Shown piece by piece: positions 15,971 through 25,393 of a stretch of 64,000 bases of DNA. The position numbers were made by a program, and so were the translations under genes. Positions within the stretch are counted from its first letter, which is position 1. Every line of letters starts with the position of its first letter. A model generated the notes under the pieces. It did not search any database. It had not been told where the DNA came from and saw nothing but the letters and a program-made list of their open reading frames with translations. The DNA is taken from NCBI GenBank assembly GCA_946478895.1, contig CAMLDY010000003.1:1-64000 (forward strand), written 5' to 3'. Origin of the DNA: an uncultured Gemmatimonadota bacterium (GTDB lineage Bacteria; Gemmatimonadota; Gemmatimonadetes; Gemmatimonadales; Gemmatimonadaceae).

Positions 15971-18388
15971 ATGCCCTCTCGGTATAGTCCCGACCACACT
16001 CCAGGCGTGACGCTTACCACGCCAAGACCCGCGGCGATGTCGCCCGCGTCGGAATGGGAACAGAACGCCAACCGGTTGCCTCCCGAGGAGCCAGAGGGTG
16101 TGCCATGGACGCGGTACCTGGATGTCGTCAAGCGTCACGCGCTTTTCATCATCGCCGTCACCGTCGTCGGCTCCGGCGCTGGTTACGTGGCATCGAAGCG
16201 CGTGAAGCCCGTGTACGAAGCGCAGGCGACCGTTTGGATCAACGGGTCGAACGCGCAGCAGACGGGACCGATTCGCGCCCAGCAGCTCCTTCCATCGCAA
16301 TCATGGGTCGAGCTGCTCCGCAGCTTCGCGATCGTCGATCCCGTCATCCGCGCGCTTCATCTGAACGTGAACCCGAAGATCGCGTCCGACTCGGTTCTCT
16401 TCCGCGGCTTCGAATCGACTGACAGACTCCGCTCAGGCGCATACGTACTGAAGGTCGACAGCACCGGCACGCGCTACACCATCCACGACGTCAAGGACGC
16501 GCTCCTCGAGCGCGGAATGGTCGGCGACTCGATCGGCCGCGATCTGGGCTTCAGCTGGCTGCCCGATCGACGGTTTCTGACGCGCGGCAAGAAAATGGAA
16601 TTCTCGGTGGGCACGGTGCGCGGCACCGCGGCCAGTCTGCTCGGTCACATGCATTCGACGCTGCCGGACCAGGGACAGTTCCTTCGCATGACGCTCAGCG
16701 GATCTGACCCCAACCGCGTTGCAAGCACGGTCAACGCCTGGGCGCAGCAGCTCGTTCAATCATCGGGAGAGCTCAAGGCACGTCACCTTCTCGAGTTCAA
16801 GAAGACTCTCGAGGACCAGCTCGCCGTGGCAGCCACTCAGCTGCACGGATCCGAGAGCGCCCTCGAGCAATTCCGCGTGCACACCATCACCCTGCCGTCG
16901 GCTGCTCCGACTCCGGCGTCAGGAGTGTCTCCGACCGATCCATTGGTGTCCAGCTACTTTCAGCAGAAGGTCGCCCTCGACGAAGTCAAGGGTGAGCGGG
17001 CTGCGCTGGAAAACATGCTGGCCCAGGCGAAGGGAGGTCCCCTCGACCCGCAGGCATTTCTTCAAATGCCCGCAATCCTCAACAACACTCCGCAGCTGAG
17101 AGCGGCGATCGACGAGCTCTCGTCGCGGCAGGCCGCGCTGCGCACCGAGCAGCAGTTTCTGACCGATCAGAACCCGCGGGTGAAGCAGCTCGCCGAGGCA
17201 GTGCGGGTCCTCCAGCAGGAAACCATTCCGAGGATCGCCGCCGGTGTGCTCGCTGCGCTTCGCGCCCGCGAGCCTGAGCTCGACAGTCGAATCAGTCAGC
17301 AATCGCAGGAGCTGCGCGCGATTCCCACGCGCGCCACCGAAGAAATGCGACTGGTGCGGCAGGTAGTCGCGAGCGAGAACCTCTACAACTCGCTCAAATC
17401 CCGCTACGAGGAAGTCTCGATGGCCGAGGCGCAGTCGACACCCGACCTGAGCGTCCTCGATCTGGCCGCGCCGCCCCAGTACCCCGAGACCAACGACAGG
17501 CGTCGGCTCCAGATGCTTGCCGTACTTGCGAGCCTCGGCTTCGCGGTAGGTATCTCGCTGCTACGCGACCGGCTCGACCGCCGCGTCCGCTATCCGGAGC
17601 ACGCCACGCGCGAGCTTGGACTGCTCATCGCGGGTACGGTTCCAAAGTTCAAGCCGACTCGCCGTGGTGATTTCCAGCTGGCGCTGATGACACAGGCGGT
17701 CGAGTCCTTCCGAACCCTGCGGCTCGCGGTCCGATACAATTTCCCTCCTGACACGCCGGTGGTGGTCGGCGTATCGAGTCCGTCCGCCGGAGATGGCAAA
17801 TCGCTGGTCTCCTCGAATCTCGCTTTGGCATTTGCCAGCGCGGGCAATCGCACGCTCCTGATCGATGGCGATGTCCGACGCGGGGCGCTGCACACCACGT
17901 TCGGAGTTCCGGTGACGCCGGGACTGGTCGAATATCTCCACGGCGCAGCGGGGATCGACGCGATCGTCAAGCCGACGTCGTCGGAGAATCTGTTCGTCAT
18001 TCCGCGTGGCGCGCGCAATGTGCGGGCGCCCGAGTTACTGGTTTCCGATCTTATGACGGCGTTGATACTCACGATGCGCAGACAGTACGACGTCGTGATC
18101 ATCGACTCGCCGCCACTCGTCGCCGGCATCGACGCGTATGCGCTCGCGGCGGCGGCCGGCTCAATGTTGATCGTTCTGCGGCCGGGGGTGACCGACCGGA
18201 AGCTCGCCGCCGCCAAGCTCGAGATAGTCGACAGGCTGCCGATCCGCATCCTCGGCACGGTGCTCAACGGAGTGCCGGACGACGGAGCGTACCGTTACTA
18301 CGGCAACGACTACGACTATGCCGGCGCAGGAACTACCGAGCCGATGAGCGATGTAGCAACACCCGGCGGACTAGTTCTTCGCGCGTAG
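15971..18388 (+). CDS. Wzz chain-length regulator fused to BY-type tyrosine kinase
   Basis: 805 aa. Wzz domain with TM1 near 56-75 and a long periplasmic coiled-coil part (about 290-500), TM2 near residues 515-535, then a cytoplasmic bacterial tyrosine kinase with Walker A in SPSAGDGKSLVSSN (GDGKS about 606-610), Walker A' LLIDGDVRRG (about 628) and Walker B VVIIDSPPL. The C-terminal tail has the tyrosine cluster YRYYGNDYDY expected for autophosphorylation. It controls EPS chain length and export with the Wza-like protein encoded next. A low-molecular-weight tyrosine phosphatase gene lies 36 kb away at 54117. The start was set from the sigma-54 promoter; no clear ribosome site is seen, and the ATG at 16037 is an alternative. 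Confidence 0.92.
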   Translation: MPSRYSPDHTPGVTLTTPRPAAMSPASEWEQNANRLPPEEPEGVPWTRYLDVVKRHALFIIAVTVVGSGAGYVASKRVKPVYEAQATVWINGSNAQQTGPIRAQQLLPSQSWVELLRSFAIVDPVIRALHLNVNPKIASDSVLFRGFESTDRLRSGAYVLKVDSTGTRYTIHDVKDALLERGMVGDSIGRDLGFSWLPDRRFLTRGKKMEFSVGTVRGTAASLLGHMHSTLPDQGQFLRMTLSGSDPNRVASTVNAWAQQLVQSSGELKARHLLEFKKTLEDQLAVAATQLHGSESALEQFRVHTITLPSAAPTPASGVSPTDPLVSSYFQQKVALDEVKGERAALENMLAQAKGGPLDPQAFLQMPAILNNTPQLRAAIDELSSRQAALRTEQQFLTDQNPRVKQLAEAVRVLQQETIPRIAAGVLAALRAREPELDSRISQQSQELRAIPTRATEEMRLVRQVVASENLYNSLKSRYEEVSMAEAQSTPDLSVLDLAAPPQYPETNDRRRLQMLAVLASLGFAVGISLLRDRLDRRVRYPEHATRELGLLIAGTVPKFKPTRRGDFQLALMTQAVESFRTLRLAVRYNFPPDTPVVVGVSSPSAGDGKSLVSSNLALAFASAGNRTLLIDGDVRRGALHTTFGVPVTPGLVEYLHGAAGIDAIVKPTSSENLFVIPRGARNVRAPELLVSDLMTALILTMRRQYDVVIIDSPPLVAGIDAYALAAAAGSMLIVLRPGVTDRKLAAAKLEIVDRLPIRILGTVLNGVPDDGAYRYYGNDYDYAGAGTTEPMSDVATPGGLVLRA

Positions 18389-18435
18389 TGAAATGTGCAA
18401 TCACGCAAGCATTCTGTTTTCCTGAGGGCAGATTC

Positions 18436-19224
18436 ATGAGCAATCGCTGGCTGACATCCCGAGCATTCTGGAATAAACTGGCCGTCGTGATCCCGGCAGG
18501 CGCGCTCTTCGCCGCCGCCGGTGTCGCCGCCGGTCAGACGGCACCAAGCAACCTGACGTCGCGCGCCGATCTGATGAACGCCGCGCAACAGGCCGAAAGC
18601 GCGGCGATGTCGAGTGGAGGCTCGTCCCAGACAAAGAACCGCATGGTCGCGGCAGCGATTCGCCAGCGGCTTGCGACGGGCGATTTCGTTCCAGGCGATC
18701 GGATCGTGCTTTCCTACATCTCCGATATCCCCCATACCGACACGCTCGTCGTGCGCGCCGGGCCCACCGTGGAGCTTCCCGCGAAGGCTTCCGTTTCACT
18801 CGCTGGAGTGCTGCGGTCGGAGCTCAAACCAAAAGTCGAAGCCGAGCTTCTCAAGTACGTGAAGGCCGTCGAGATCGAGGTTACTCCGCTCACACGTATC
18901 GGAGTTCTGGGTGAAGTCGCGCGTCCCGGCTATTTCGCACTCCGCTCCGATGTCCCTCTCGCGGATGTGATCATGATGGCCGGCGGCCCGACGGCGACTG
19001 CTGACGTCGAGCGGTCCATGATCCGCCGTGGCAATACGGAGTTCCGCTCGCCCGACGAAACGCGCCAGGCGATATCCAAGGGACTGACCCTGGATCAGAT
19101 CGGTCTCGCCGCCGGCGATGAAATCATCATCGGCAGACGGCGCGACCTGCTCGGCGGATCGATCATGCCGATTGTGGGCGCGCTGGCGAGTGTCGCCGCG
19201 ATTTTCGTCGCCCTCAACCACTAG
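18436..19224 (+). CDS. Wza-type polysaccharide export protein with SLBB domain
   Basis: 262 aa from the ATG at 18436 (GAGGG six bases upstream). Signal sequence or anchor about 12-35 (VIPAGALFAAAGVAAGQTA). The Poly_export domain contains FVPGDRIVLSYISD (about 78-95), and an SLBB-like domain follows (RIGVLGEVARPGYFALRSDV, about 155-225). A C-terminal helix about 240-260 may cross a membrane, as the amphipathic helix does in Wza. No lipobox Cys is seen, so it may not be a lipoprotein. Wza-like proteins form the outer-membrane export channel together with the upstream Wzz/kinase. Confidence 0.88.
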   Translation: MSNRWLTSRAFWNKLAVVIPAGALFAAAGVAAGQTAPSNLTSRADLMNAAQQAESAAMSSGGSSQTKNRMVAAAIRQRLATGDFVPGDRIVLSYISDIPHTDTLVVRAGPTVELPAKASVSLAGVLRSELKPKVEAELLKYVKAVEIEVTPLTRIGVLGEVARPGYFALRSDVPLADVIMMAGGPTATADVERSMIRRGNTEFRSPDETRQAISKGLTLDQIGLAAGDEIIIGRRRDLLGGSIMPIVGALASVAAIFVALNH

Positions 19225-19233
19225 AGAAACTCT

Positions 19234-19983
19234 GTGGCAACCCGCCTCGCAGATTCAGGTGAAGTAAGCGTCGCAATCCCGCTTACAAACGAGATGCGGC
19301 GGCGCGCGACCGATCGTGCCCCAGCCGATATCGAGCCGCGCGCCCGGTCTCACCGTGCCAGTCGCGCGATGAACATCCTGATCGCCTCGGTCGCGCTCGT
19401 CGTCGCCGCGCCGGTGATGTTGCTCTTTGCCATTCTGATCAAGCTGACCTCGCCCGGCCCGATCATATACTCGCAACCACGGGTTGGACTCGACCGCCGG
19501 CGGTCGCGGGCACAGAACCCCTACGACCGACGGGCGCGCAATCTGGGCGGCCTTCCTTTCATGATCTACAAGTTCCGTTCAATGCGCGTGGATGCCGAGG
19601 CAGCGAGCGGCGCAGTATGGGCGACGGCCGGTGATCCGCGGATCACGCCGATCGGACGATTCATGAGAAAATGCCGCATCGACGAGCTGCCGCAGCTGGT
19701 AAACGTGATCCGCGGCGACATGAACATCGTCGGTCCGCGTCCCGAGCGTCCGGTGATCTTCTCGCGTCTCAGTCAGGACATCGCCGAGTATCCGCTCAGG
19801 CAGCGCGCCAAACCAGGCATCACCGGCTGGGCGCAAATCAATCACAAGTACGACGAGTGCGTCGATGACGTTCGCACCAAGGTCAGGTATGATCTCGAGT
19901 ACATCGAGCGCCAGGGCATGACCGAGGACCTGCGGATAATGGCGCGGACGGTGCCGGTGGTGATTCTGGGGAAGGGCTGGTAA
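19234..19983 (+). CDS. Initiating sugar-phosphate transferase (WcaJ/ExoY type)
   Basis: 249 aa. GTG start 10 bases after the export gene. One N-terminal hydrophobic helix (about 47-70), then the polyprenyl-phosphate hexose-1-phosphate transferase core: LTSPGPIIYSQPRVG, MIYKFRSMRVDAE, ITPIGRFMRKCRIDELPQL, NIVGPRPERPVI and KPGITGWAQINHKYD. These motifs hold the catalytic Asp-Glu pair and the phosphate-binding Arg residues. It starts the repeat unit by moving a sugar phosphate onto undecaprenyl phosphate. There is an insert with repeated Arg (DRRRSRAQNPYDRRARN) between the first two motifs. It is the last gene of this plus-strand unit, and the next gene converges with seven bases between the stops. 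Confidence 0.93.
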   Translation: MATRLADSGEVSVAIPLTNEMRRRATDRAPADIEPRARSHRASRAMNILIASVALVVAAPVMLLFAILIKLTSPGPIIYSQPRVGLDRRRSRAQNPYDRRARNLGGLPFMIYKFRSMRVDAEAASGAVWATAGDPRITPIGRFMRKCRIDELPQLVNVIRGDMNIVGPRPERPVIFSRLSQDIAEYPLRQRAKPGITGWAQINHKYDECVDDVRTKVRYDLEYIERQGMTEDLRIMARTVPVVILGKGW

Positions 19984-19990
19984 CGCCTGA

Positions 19991-21073
19991 CTAGCGTGGC
20001 CGCGGAACCGGCGGCCACATCTCCACTCCGACTTCAGCATACGCCTGGGTCGCGGCATCGGGCCGCGGATCCCCGACGGCGTCGCGCATCAGCCATCCGC
20101 TGCATAGTCCGGCAACGCTTACCGCCTGCAGGCAGAGGTGAACCGGGATAGCCCGCAACGCGAAGAACGCTCCACGCAAACGCGCGATCTCACCAACCGT
20201 GCGAGCGTCTGCAATCACCGCCAGGAGTACTCCGACAGCAGTGATGAGAACCCCGTCGCGCCCAGGCATGAACGCGCCCAGCAAGGCGACTGTAGAAAGC
20301 GCACCGACAAGCGGCAGCGCCGGACGGGTCAATGTGAATACGACGTCGGCTGGCGACGAAGCTCTGGTCTGCTGATAGCCGAGGGATCGCGCGAGTAAGG
20401 CGCTGCGGGTGAAAGTCTCGCGGAACGCGGCCCTGACCGTCCATCTGCGGAGTTGAGCGACACGGAGGTCGCGGGTCAGCAGGACATCGTGGCCGGTGCG
20501 AAGTAGGCGCTGGCCGAGCTCTACGCCTTCGAGCGTTCCCGTGCCGAATCTCCATTCATCGTACATCCCCGAAGATGCAAGACTGGAGCGGCGCACCACC
20601 CCGCATCCGGATCCAAATCCGCCGCCGACGCCCGCATGCGATGATTCGCCGACGCTGAGGAGAACGCTCCAGTACTCGGACATGAAATTGCCCGCGGACG
20701 CGCGATGATCGTGGGTTGCCGCAACCGCATCAAGACCGGGATGCTTGTCGAGAGCTTCGACCATCAGTCTCAGGGTCTCGGGCTTCACCGCAATGTCCTG
20801 ATCGATGAAGGCGACCAGCCTGCCGCGCGCGATCTCCGCACCGCGATTGCGGGCGTACGCACGACCCGATCGACGCGAAGTCAGCCGGACGACGGTGTCC
20901 GCGTACCGGGCAGCGATGGCAGGTGAGCCATCGTCGCTCGCATCGTCAACGACGATCAGCTCGATTTCTATCTCGCGGAAATCGCTCTCGATGATGGACT
21001 GCAACGATCGCGCGAGAGTGGCAGCCCCGTCGGCTACAGCGACGACGACCGAGAGATCAATCTGACGTAGCAT
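19991..21073 (-). CDS. Membrane-associated GT2 glycosyltransferase
   Basis: 360 aa. GT-A fold with the start DLSVVVAVADGAATLARSLQ, nucleotide-binding VVDDASDDGSP, donor-site FIDQDIAV (DxD-like DQD) and an acceptor-side GSGCGVVRR/ELGQRLLRTGHD (an ED-like motif replaced by E-x-GQR). C-terminal membrane helices at about 245-330. Part of the minus-strand group 22925-19991, nine bases after the short gene at 21083. Sugar specificity cannot be read. Confidence 0.85.
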   Translation of the reverse strand: MLRQIDLSVVVAVADGAATLARSLQSIIESDFREIEIELIVVDDASDDGSPAIAARYADTVVRLTSRRSGRAYARNRGAEIARGRLVAFIDQDIAVKPETLRLMVEALDKHPGLDAVAATHDHRASAGNFMSEYWSVLLSVGESSHAGVGGGFGSGCGVVRRSSLASSGMYDEWRFGTGTLEGVELGQRLLRTGHDVLLTRDLRVAQLRRWTVRAAFRETFTRSALLARSLGYQQTRASSPADVVFTLTRPALPLVGALSTVALLGAFMPGRDGVLITAVGVLLAVIADARTVGEIARLRGAFFALRAIPVHLCLQAVSVAGLCSGWLMRDAVGDPRPDAATQAYAEVGVEMWPPVPRPR

Positions 21074-21082
21074 ACGCGGGTG

Positions 21083-21556
21083 CTAACAGGTGCTGGCGAT
21101 ACTTCGCTCGGCGACGTCGGCGCCGTGCAGCACTGCCCCGCTCAGGAGCGTCACGATGTCTCCAGTCGCGTGCGACATGGCAAGCTCTCGTAAATCGGCA
21201 GCGCTCGTTCCGGCGGGAGCCAGCAGGAACTGCGCTTTTCCAACACACCGCTGCAGGGCGTTGAGATTTGCGGGCTGCCCGGCGCACGCGATGAGGACGT
21301 CAACCTCCTCGGCACCGTTCACCCGTAAGCCTTCGGCGAGCTTGTCAGGCATCACGGCATGATTCTCAGGAAGCACCACGACCATCGAAACGCGGGGGGT
21401 TTTCCGCGGCGTGCGGACATCGGCGCACTCGGAAGCAGGACTGGCGATTCCGTAATCCCTGACCGGCGCATCCGACTGAGCGGCGCGATCACGGATCGGC
21501 CGCTGGTATGGGTGAGCCTCAGTCGTCGGAGCGTGGTCTGGCAGGCCTCGGATCAT
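21083..21556 (-). CDS. Short GT2-like protein, probably a remnant
   Basis: 157 aa. After a disordered 55-residue start comes RVSMVVVLPENHAVMPDKLAEGL, which looks like the first strand and helix of a GT2 domain, and LSHATGDIV-like text (ELAMSHATGDIVTLLSGAVL) resembling the region before the DxD motif. The DxD itself and the acceptor half are missing. It is less than half the length of its neighbours. It may be a decayed glycosyltransferase or a small accessory protein. The start is uncertain. Confidence 0.45.
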   Translation of the reverse strand: MIRGLPDHAPTTEAHPYQRPIRDRAAQSDAPVRDYGIASPASECADVRTPRKTPRVSMVVVLPENHAVMPDKLAEGLRVNGAEEVDVLIACAGQPANLNALQRCVGKAQFLLAPAGTSAADLRELAMSHATGDIVTLLSGAVLHGADVAERSIASTC

Positions 21557-21752
21557 TGATTGCTTGGAATTGGCTTTACTGCGACGTCAGGCGAGAGCCC
21601 GACGGGCAAATAGCATACTTTGTGGTCACAACGGTAACTTGTTGATACGTCTGTACATACGACCTCAACAGAGCGTCCGCCTGCGCGCCGCGCGCCACGA
21701 TTGCGTTGCGCAGTTGCCACACGGGCGCAGGCGTCCGCGGGCGAGAAGGCGC

Positions 21753-22925
21753 TCATGCCGCTGAGACGCCCGCTCGAGGGGTTGGGCTCCAGGTGATCTT
21801 CTGCTGGCCCCTCAACGCGTCGAACCAGGCGAGGAAGCCGGCCGTGAAGACGGCAACGGCGAAACCTGAGAGAGCAACCGGACGGAAGCGCACCGTGCCG
21901 CGTTTCCTCAAGGCGTAGATGCCTGCGATGTATCCCACCATCAGTACGCTCAGGGCTGCCGCGGCGGCGACATTGCTCGGCGCCAGCGCCATCAACGCGA
22001 GTACCGAGAACGGAGCGAGAAGGTAGGGTAACCATCGCAGCAGCTTATGGCTGATCAACATCAGCGAGAAGCCGCCGTACCGAAGCGGGTTCATCATCCC
22101 ACGAAAGTGGAAGAGAGTGCCAAGCCCCCGCGCCATCGTCCGGGATTTTCTCCGGAACTCCGAGCGCATCGCTCCGGTCGCCGGCACCAGGCACACGGCA
22201 TCGGGAACGCTGACGGATCGGTAGCCTTTTTTCCGCGCCACCAGGGCGGCTGCGAAGTCCCAGCTCAGTGCGGCGGGAAGTGGTTCATCGTGGATCAGGC
22301 GCCGGATGGCAAAGAAGCAACCGCTCGCGCCGACTATGGAGCCGGCGCGCGTCTCCAGGTCACGAATCCACATCTCGTAGCCGGTGTAGCCTACTTCGCC
22401 GCCCGCGGTCGCTGCAGCGGCGTCCACGCTCACGTCGCGTCCGGAGGCAACACCGACCGATGGATCGGCGAACGCGGATACCAGGGCGCGAAGCGCTGTC
22501 GAAGGAACTTCGACGGTGGCGTCGACGTTCACGATGATTTCGCCAGTCGCCACGGAAACCGCCGCGTTTTCGGCGGCGGTCTTACCCCTGCGCTCGGGCG
22601 CACGGAGGAGCCGAATACCCTCGGGAGCGAATTCCCGGACGATCGAATCGGTCCCATCCGTCGACGCGTCCGACAAGACAAGTATCTGGAGCTCGCGCGG
22701 ATACTCGAGCTCTGTGAGCCGCTGAAGGGTGCGACGAATGTTCGATTCCGCGTTGTAGACGGGCACGGTGATCGTCACCGACGGCCACGCCCAATCGGCC
22801 GGAGCGGAGACTGGTCGAGCTCGACGCAGACGCGTGACCAGCCACAGCAAAACGGGATACGCGACGTAGCTGTAGAAGCCGGCGACGATCGGAGAAATAA
22901 CAATTGCGATGGCTAGCTCGGACAT
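21753..22925 (-). CDS. GT2 glycosyltransferase with C-terminal membrane helices
   Basis: 390 aa. One N-terminal helix (about 5-27), GT-A domain with SVTITVPVYNAESNIRRTL, VLSDASTDGT, NVDATVEVP (DxD as DAT) and the Q/RxxRW-like region replaced by KSRTMARGLGTLF, then about four C-terminal helices (LMLISHKLLRWLPYLLAPFS and on). This build is that of processive or EPS-type synthases such as those near exosortase loci. It is the first gene after the sigma-54-like promoter at 23020 and lies 196 bases before the next gene of the group. It probably adds one sugar to the lipid-linked repeat at the inner membrane. Confidence 0.87.
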   Translation of the reverse strand: MSELAIAIVISPIVAGFYSYVAYPVLLWLVTRLRRARPVSAPADWAWPSVTITVPVYNAESNIRRTLQRLTELEYPRELQILVLSDASTDGTDSIVREFAPEGIRLLRAPERRGKTAAENAAVSVATGEIIVNVDATVEVPSTALRALVSAFADPSVGVASGRDVSVDAAAATAGGEVGYTGYEMWIRDLETRAGSIVGASGCFFAIRRLIHDEPLPAALSWDFAAALVARKKGYRSVSVPDAVCLVPATGAMRSEFRRKSRTMARGLGTLFHFRGMMNPLRYGGFSLMLISHKLLRWLPYLLAPFSVLALMALAPSNVAAAAALSVLMVGYIAGIYALRKRGTVRFRPVALSGFAVAVFTAGFLAWFDALRGQQKITWSPTPRAGVSAA

Positions 22926-23019
22926 TGCTTAAGCGAGGCGTCACTGGCGGACCAGCCAGCTGGTGTCGGCGTGGCGAGCAAAGGCGCCGGGCCTGCGCGC
23001 CTTGCCCATCCCCGGCAAT

Positions 23020-23035
23020 GGCATTGCACGTGCCG
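23020..23035 (-). promoter_or_regulatory. Sigma-54 (-24/-12) promoter for the GT2 group at 22925
   Basis: In minus orientation CGGCACGTGCAATGCC: GGCACG at -24 is complete and TGC lies at -12, with exact 10-base spacing (9 of 12 positions). The dyad at 23119 lies 83 bases upstream. The predicted start of transcription is about 85 bases before the ATG at 22925. Confidence 0.6.
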
Positions 23036-23118
23036 CGGCCAAGCTCGCCTAAGTTGTTATGGGATAATCAGTTGAACCAGGCGCGCGCGTGGAGGGATGG
23101 CGCGAGGTGGCAGCAATC

Positions 23119-23136
23119 TGTTGCGGCGCCGCGACG
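23119..23136. promoter_or_regulatory. Putative activator-binding dyad, weaker copy (site 3)
   Basis: TGTTGC, ggcgcc, GCGACG: one perfect half and one half with two changes (10 of 12). It lies just after the deacetylase gene at 23141, upstream of the sigma-54-like site at 23020. Confidence 0.5.
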
Positions 23137-23140
23137 TGCC

Positions 23141-24226
23141 CTAGCCGCTGACAGGTCCCTTTAAGGCTTCAATCCCCGAGACAATCTGGATGAATGCACT
23201 CAGAGACTCAGGATATGGATAACGAGGAATGGCGTATCGGTCGACCGATCCTTCGACGATGGAGCGCGATGACACCGACAATTGGACAGTGGACAGCGCG
23301 GCGGTCATCCCTGCCCTCGCTACGCTTCCCTTCTCTCGAGCGGAGAAATCCAGCGGAGTTCCGTTCGGATAGCAGAAGACCGGCACTGCTGATTCGGTTT
23401 GCGCTCGTAGAGTTTCCCAGGAATCCGCGATCTCCCGGTTAGATCGCGTCGAATCGACCTGCGAAAGGATCGGATGCGTAACTGTGTGGGGCCCAAATGT
23501 GACACCCCGCCGCGCACACTCCCGTACCTGATCCCAACTCATCGCTCGATCCCGCGGCGGGACTCCACCCGGGAGAGCAACCTCCAGCTGATCGGAGATC
23601 GCGCGAATCAGAGCTTCCTTCTCAGCATCCGCGACTCGTTTGAGCAACTCGATCATTTCTTCCGCGACCAGTGCGGCTTCGGCTGCATTAGTCCAGTGAC
23701 GGGAAAAAGGCTGTCCGGGGATCTGGAGGCGCAGTCCATCGAGCTCGGTGTTCTCGAAGATCCACGGCACGCGATCGAACCAGTTCCAGAGCCTTCCCGA
23801 GACAAAATCCGTTATCAGAAACACCGTCACCGGGCAGTCGTATGCGGCGAAGATCGGCGCTGCTACGTCCGCGAAATCCACATAGCCATCGTCTACAGTA
23901 AAAACCACCGACGGCCGCTTGAGTGGAATGCCCTTGTCGATGTGTGCAACGAGGTCGGAAACGCCGATGATGTCGTACTTTCGACGTCGCAGGTACTCGA
24001 GGTCGCGCCGGAGGGTGGCTGGATCGTGGCCAATCACCCCGAGATCCGGGCTGGAGAAACGGTGCAGAAAGAGGACGGCAGCATTACGCGGCAGGAACGG
24101 CGCGAGCAGCGACATCGCGGGAGCGCTGGTCACCGCGCCTGCCAGGAGTCTTTTTAGAATCGGAGTCCGCTTCCAGTTGAAGATGTTAAGTTCCGCCGCG
24201 GATGCAGCGTTGTCGTGCGGCAACAA
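23141..24226 (-). CDS. NodB-type polysaccharide deacetylase
   Basis: About 361 aa; the start is uncertain. Conserved text begins at ILKRLLAGAVTS, and the only start codons before it in frame are two adjacent TTGs at 24226/24223. NodB motifs: metal-binding VFTVDDGYVDF (first Asp-Asp), TFGPHTVTHPILS (the HxxxH pair) and CYPNG. These residues bind a divalent metal and catalyse removal of N- or O-acetyl groups from sugars. An N-terminal hydrophobic part (about 10-35) may anchor it. It is divergent from the GNAT-like gene at 24299 and stops 215 bases before the GT2 start at 22925. Confidence 0.85.
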   Translation of the reverse strand: MLPHDNAASAAELNIFNWKRTPILKRLLAGAVTSAPAMSLLAPFLPRNAAVLFLHRFSSPDLGVIGHDPATLRRDLEYLRRRKYDIIGVSDLVAHIDKGIPLKRPSVVFTVDDGYVDFADVAAPIFAAYDCPVTVFLITDFVSGRLWNWFDRVPWIFENTELDGLRLQIPGQPFSRHWTNAAEAALVAEEMIELLKRVADAEKEALIRAISDQLEVALPGGVPPRDRAMSWDQVRECARRGVTFGPHTVTHPILSQVDSTRSNREIADSWETLRAQTESAVPVFCYPNGTPLDFSAREKGSVARAGMTAALSTVQLSVSSRSIVEGSVDRYAIPRYPYPESLSAFIQIVSGIEALKGPVSG

Positions 24227-24298
24227 TGATATTCCGACGCCGCGTCGGACGACAGCGTGGCGTGCTTCAGAGGACGCACAATGCGATGAGGGTGCTGG

Positions 24299-25393
24299 TT
24301 GAAAGTTGAATTGATCGAAAATCCGGGAACGGAGTGGGAAAACGCGGAGCGGGAGCTCGACGCCCGCGGAACTCCGCTGTCTCTCTACCATCGCGCCGCC
24401 TGGGCGAGGGCCATCGCCGCGGAATCCTCGAGTTTTTTTGTGGCCGTGCGTGACGATCACGATAGGTGTCGCGCCGGTTTCGCCGTGGAATCCTCACGAA
24501 GCCGCGCGCTGCCCGGACACCGGCTGCTTTCGATCCTGCGCCTTGGCATCGGCATCGGTGGGCTCGACGACGAGGCTCTCCGCATGGCGATCGACACGCT
24601 TCGCAGCACGATCTCCCGCGATCGGCTTGCGCTGCGGGTGAGCGTCGATGTGTATGGACTGGACGCGGGTGCGCGCTCGCGAACGGGCCGGACGTTGCGA
24701 GATGCTGGTTTCGCGCGCGTCCCCACCACGCGGAACTACGAGCGAACGCTGCTGCTCGACCTCAGTCCCAGCGAAGACGCCCTGTTCGCGGCGCTGCACA
24801 AGAATGCGCGTCAGGGTGTACGCAACATTGGAAAATTCCCGGTCCGGCTTTCCACGGCGGGCTCCGTTGCAATCGCTGATCGTCTACAGGAGCTGTCGGA
24901 CGAGACGCGTGAGCGCACGGGTGGCGAGCATCGGCCAATCGATTGGAGATCTTTCATCGAGATGTCCAATGCCGTGCCCGACCGCTCGCGAATCGCAGTA
25001 CTCGAGCGCACGGACATCATCGGCCCCTCGTCAATCATCGCGTTCGCCTGGGGATGCGCCCACGGTGATGTGGCGGAGTACTCCGAGTCCGGGTCGGTGC
25101 GAGTCAGCGACATGAAGATCTCGACCAGCTACGCTCTGTTATGGGATCTGATCACGTGGGCGCGGCGCGGCGGCGCCAGGACATTCGATTTGGGAGGCGT
25201 CACTGTCGGGAACACCGCGAGTGACGACCCGCTGGGTGGTATCTCGGACTTCAAGCGTCGCTTCTCACAGCATGAGGCTGAAGTGGGCGAGCAATGGGAG
25301 CTCGTCTCAGCGCCGTTCCGCGCCGCCGTCGCCGCCGCGGTAAGCCGAAGCGCGACTTTCGTAAGGTCGGGGCTGGGTCGGTTCCGACGCTAA
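24299..25393 (+). CDS. FemAB/GNAT-fold acyl- or aminoacyltransferase
   Basis: 364 aa. TTG start preceded by GAGGG six bases upstream; the nearest ATG is followed at once by a stop. The C-terminal half carries the FemAB/GNAT pattern FAALHKNARQGVRNIGKF (about 162-180), SIIAFAWGCAHGDVAEYSESG and WARRGGARTFDLGGV. Proteins of this type in EPS loci modify sugars with amino or acyl groups. The gene is alone on the plus strand, divergent from a deacetylase, and its stop codon overlaps that of the convergent gene at 25390 (CTAA). Confidence 0.78.
   Translation: MKVELIENPGTEWENAERELDARGTPLSLYHRAAWARAIAAESSSFFVAVRDDHDRCRAGFAVESSRSRALPGHRLLSILRLGIGIGGLDDEALRMAIDTLRSTISRDRLALRVSVDVYGLDAGARSRTGRTLRDAGFARVPTTRNYERTLLLDLSPSEDALFAALHKNARQGVRNIGKFPVRLSTAGSVAIADRLQELSDETRERTGGEHRPIDWRSFIEMSNAVPDRSRIAVLERTDIIGPSSIIAFAWGCAHGDVAEYSESGSVRVSDMKISTSYALLWDLITWARRGGARTFDLGGVTVGNTASDDPLGGISDFKRRFSQHEAEVGEQWELVSAPFRAAVAAAVSRSATFVRSGLGRFRR

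Noticed and set aside
21704..21721. CGTTGC-N6-GCCACA as a further activator dyad
   Set aside because: Only 10 of 12 positions and no -24/-12 site on the minus strand before 21556. About two such matches are expected by chance in 64 kb.
24208..24225. CGTTGT-N6-GCAACA as a further activator dyad
   Set aside because: 10 of 12 positions, no promoter of the right geometry, and it overlaps the presumed start of the deacetylase gene.
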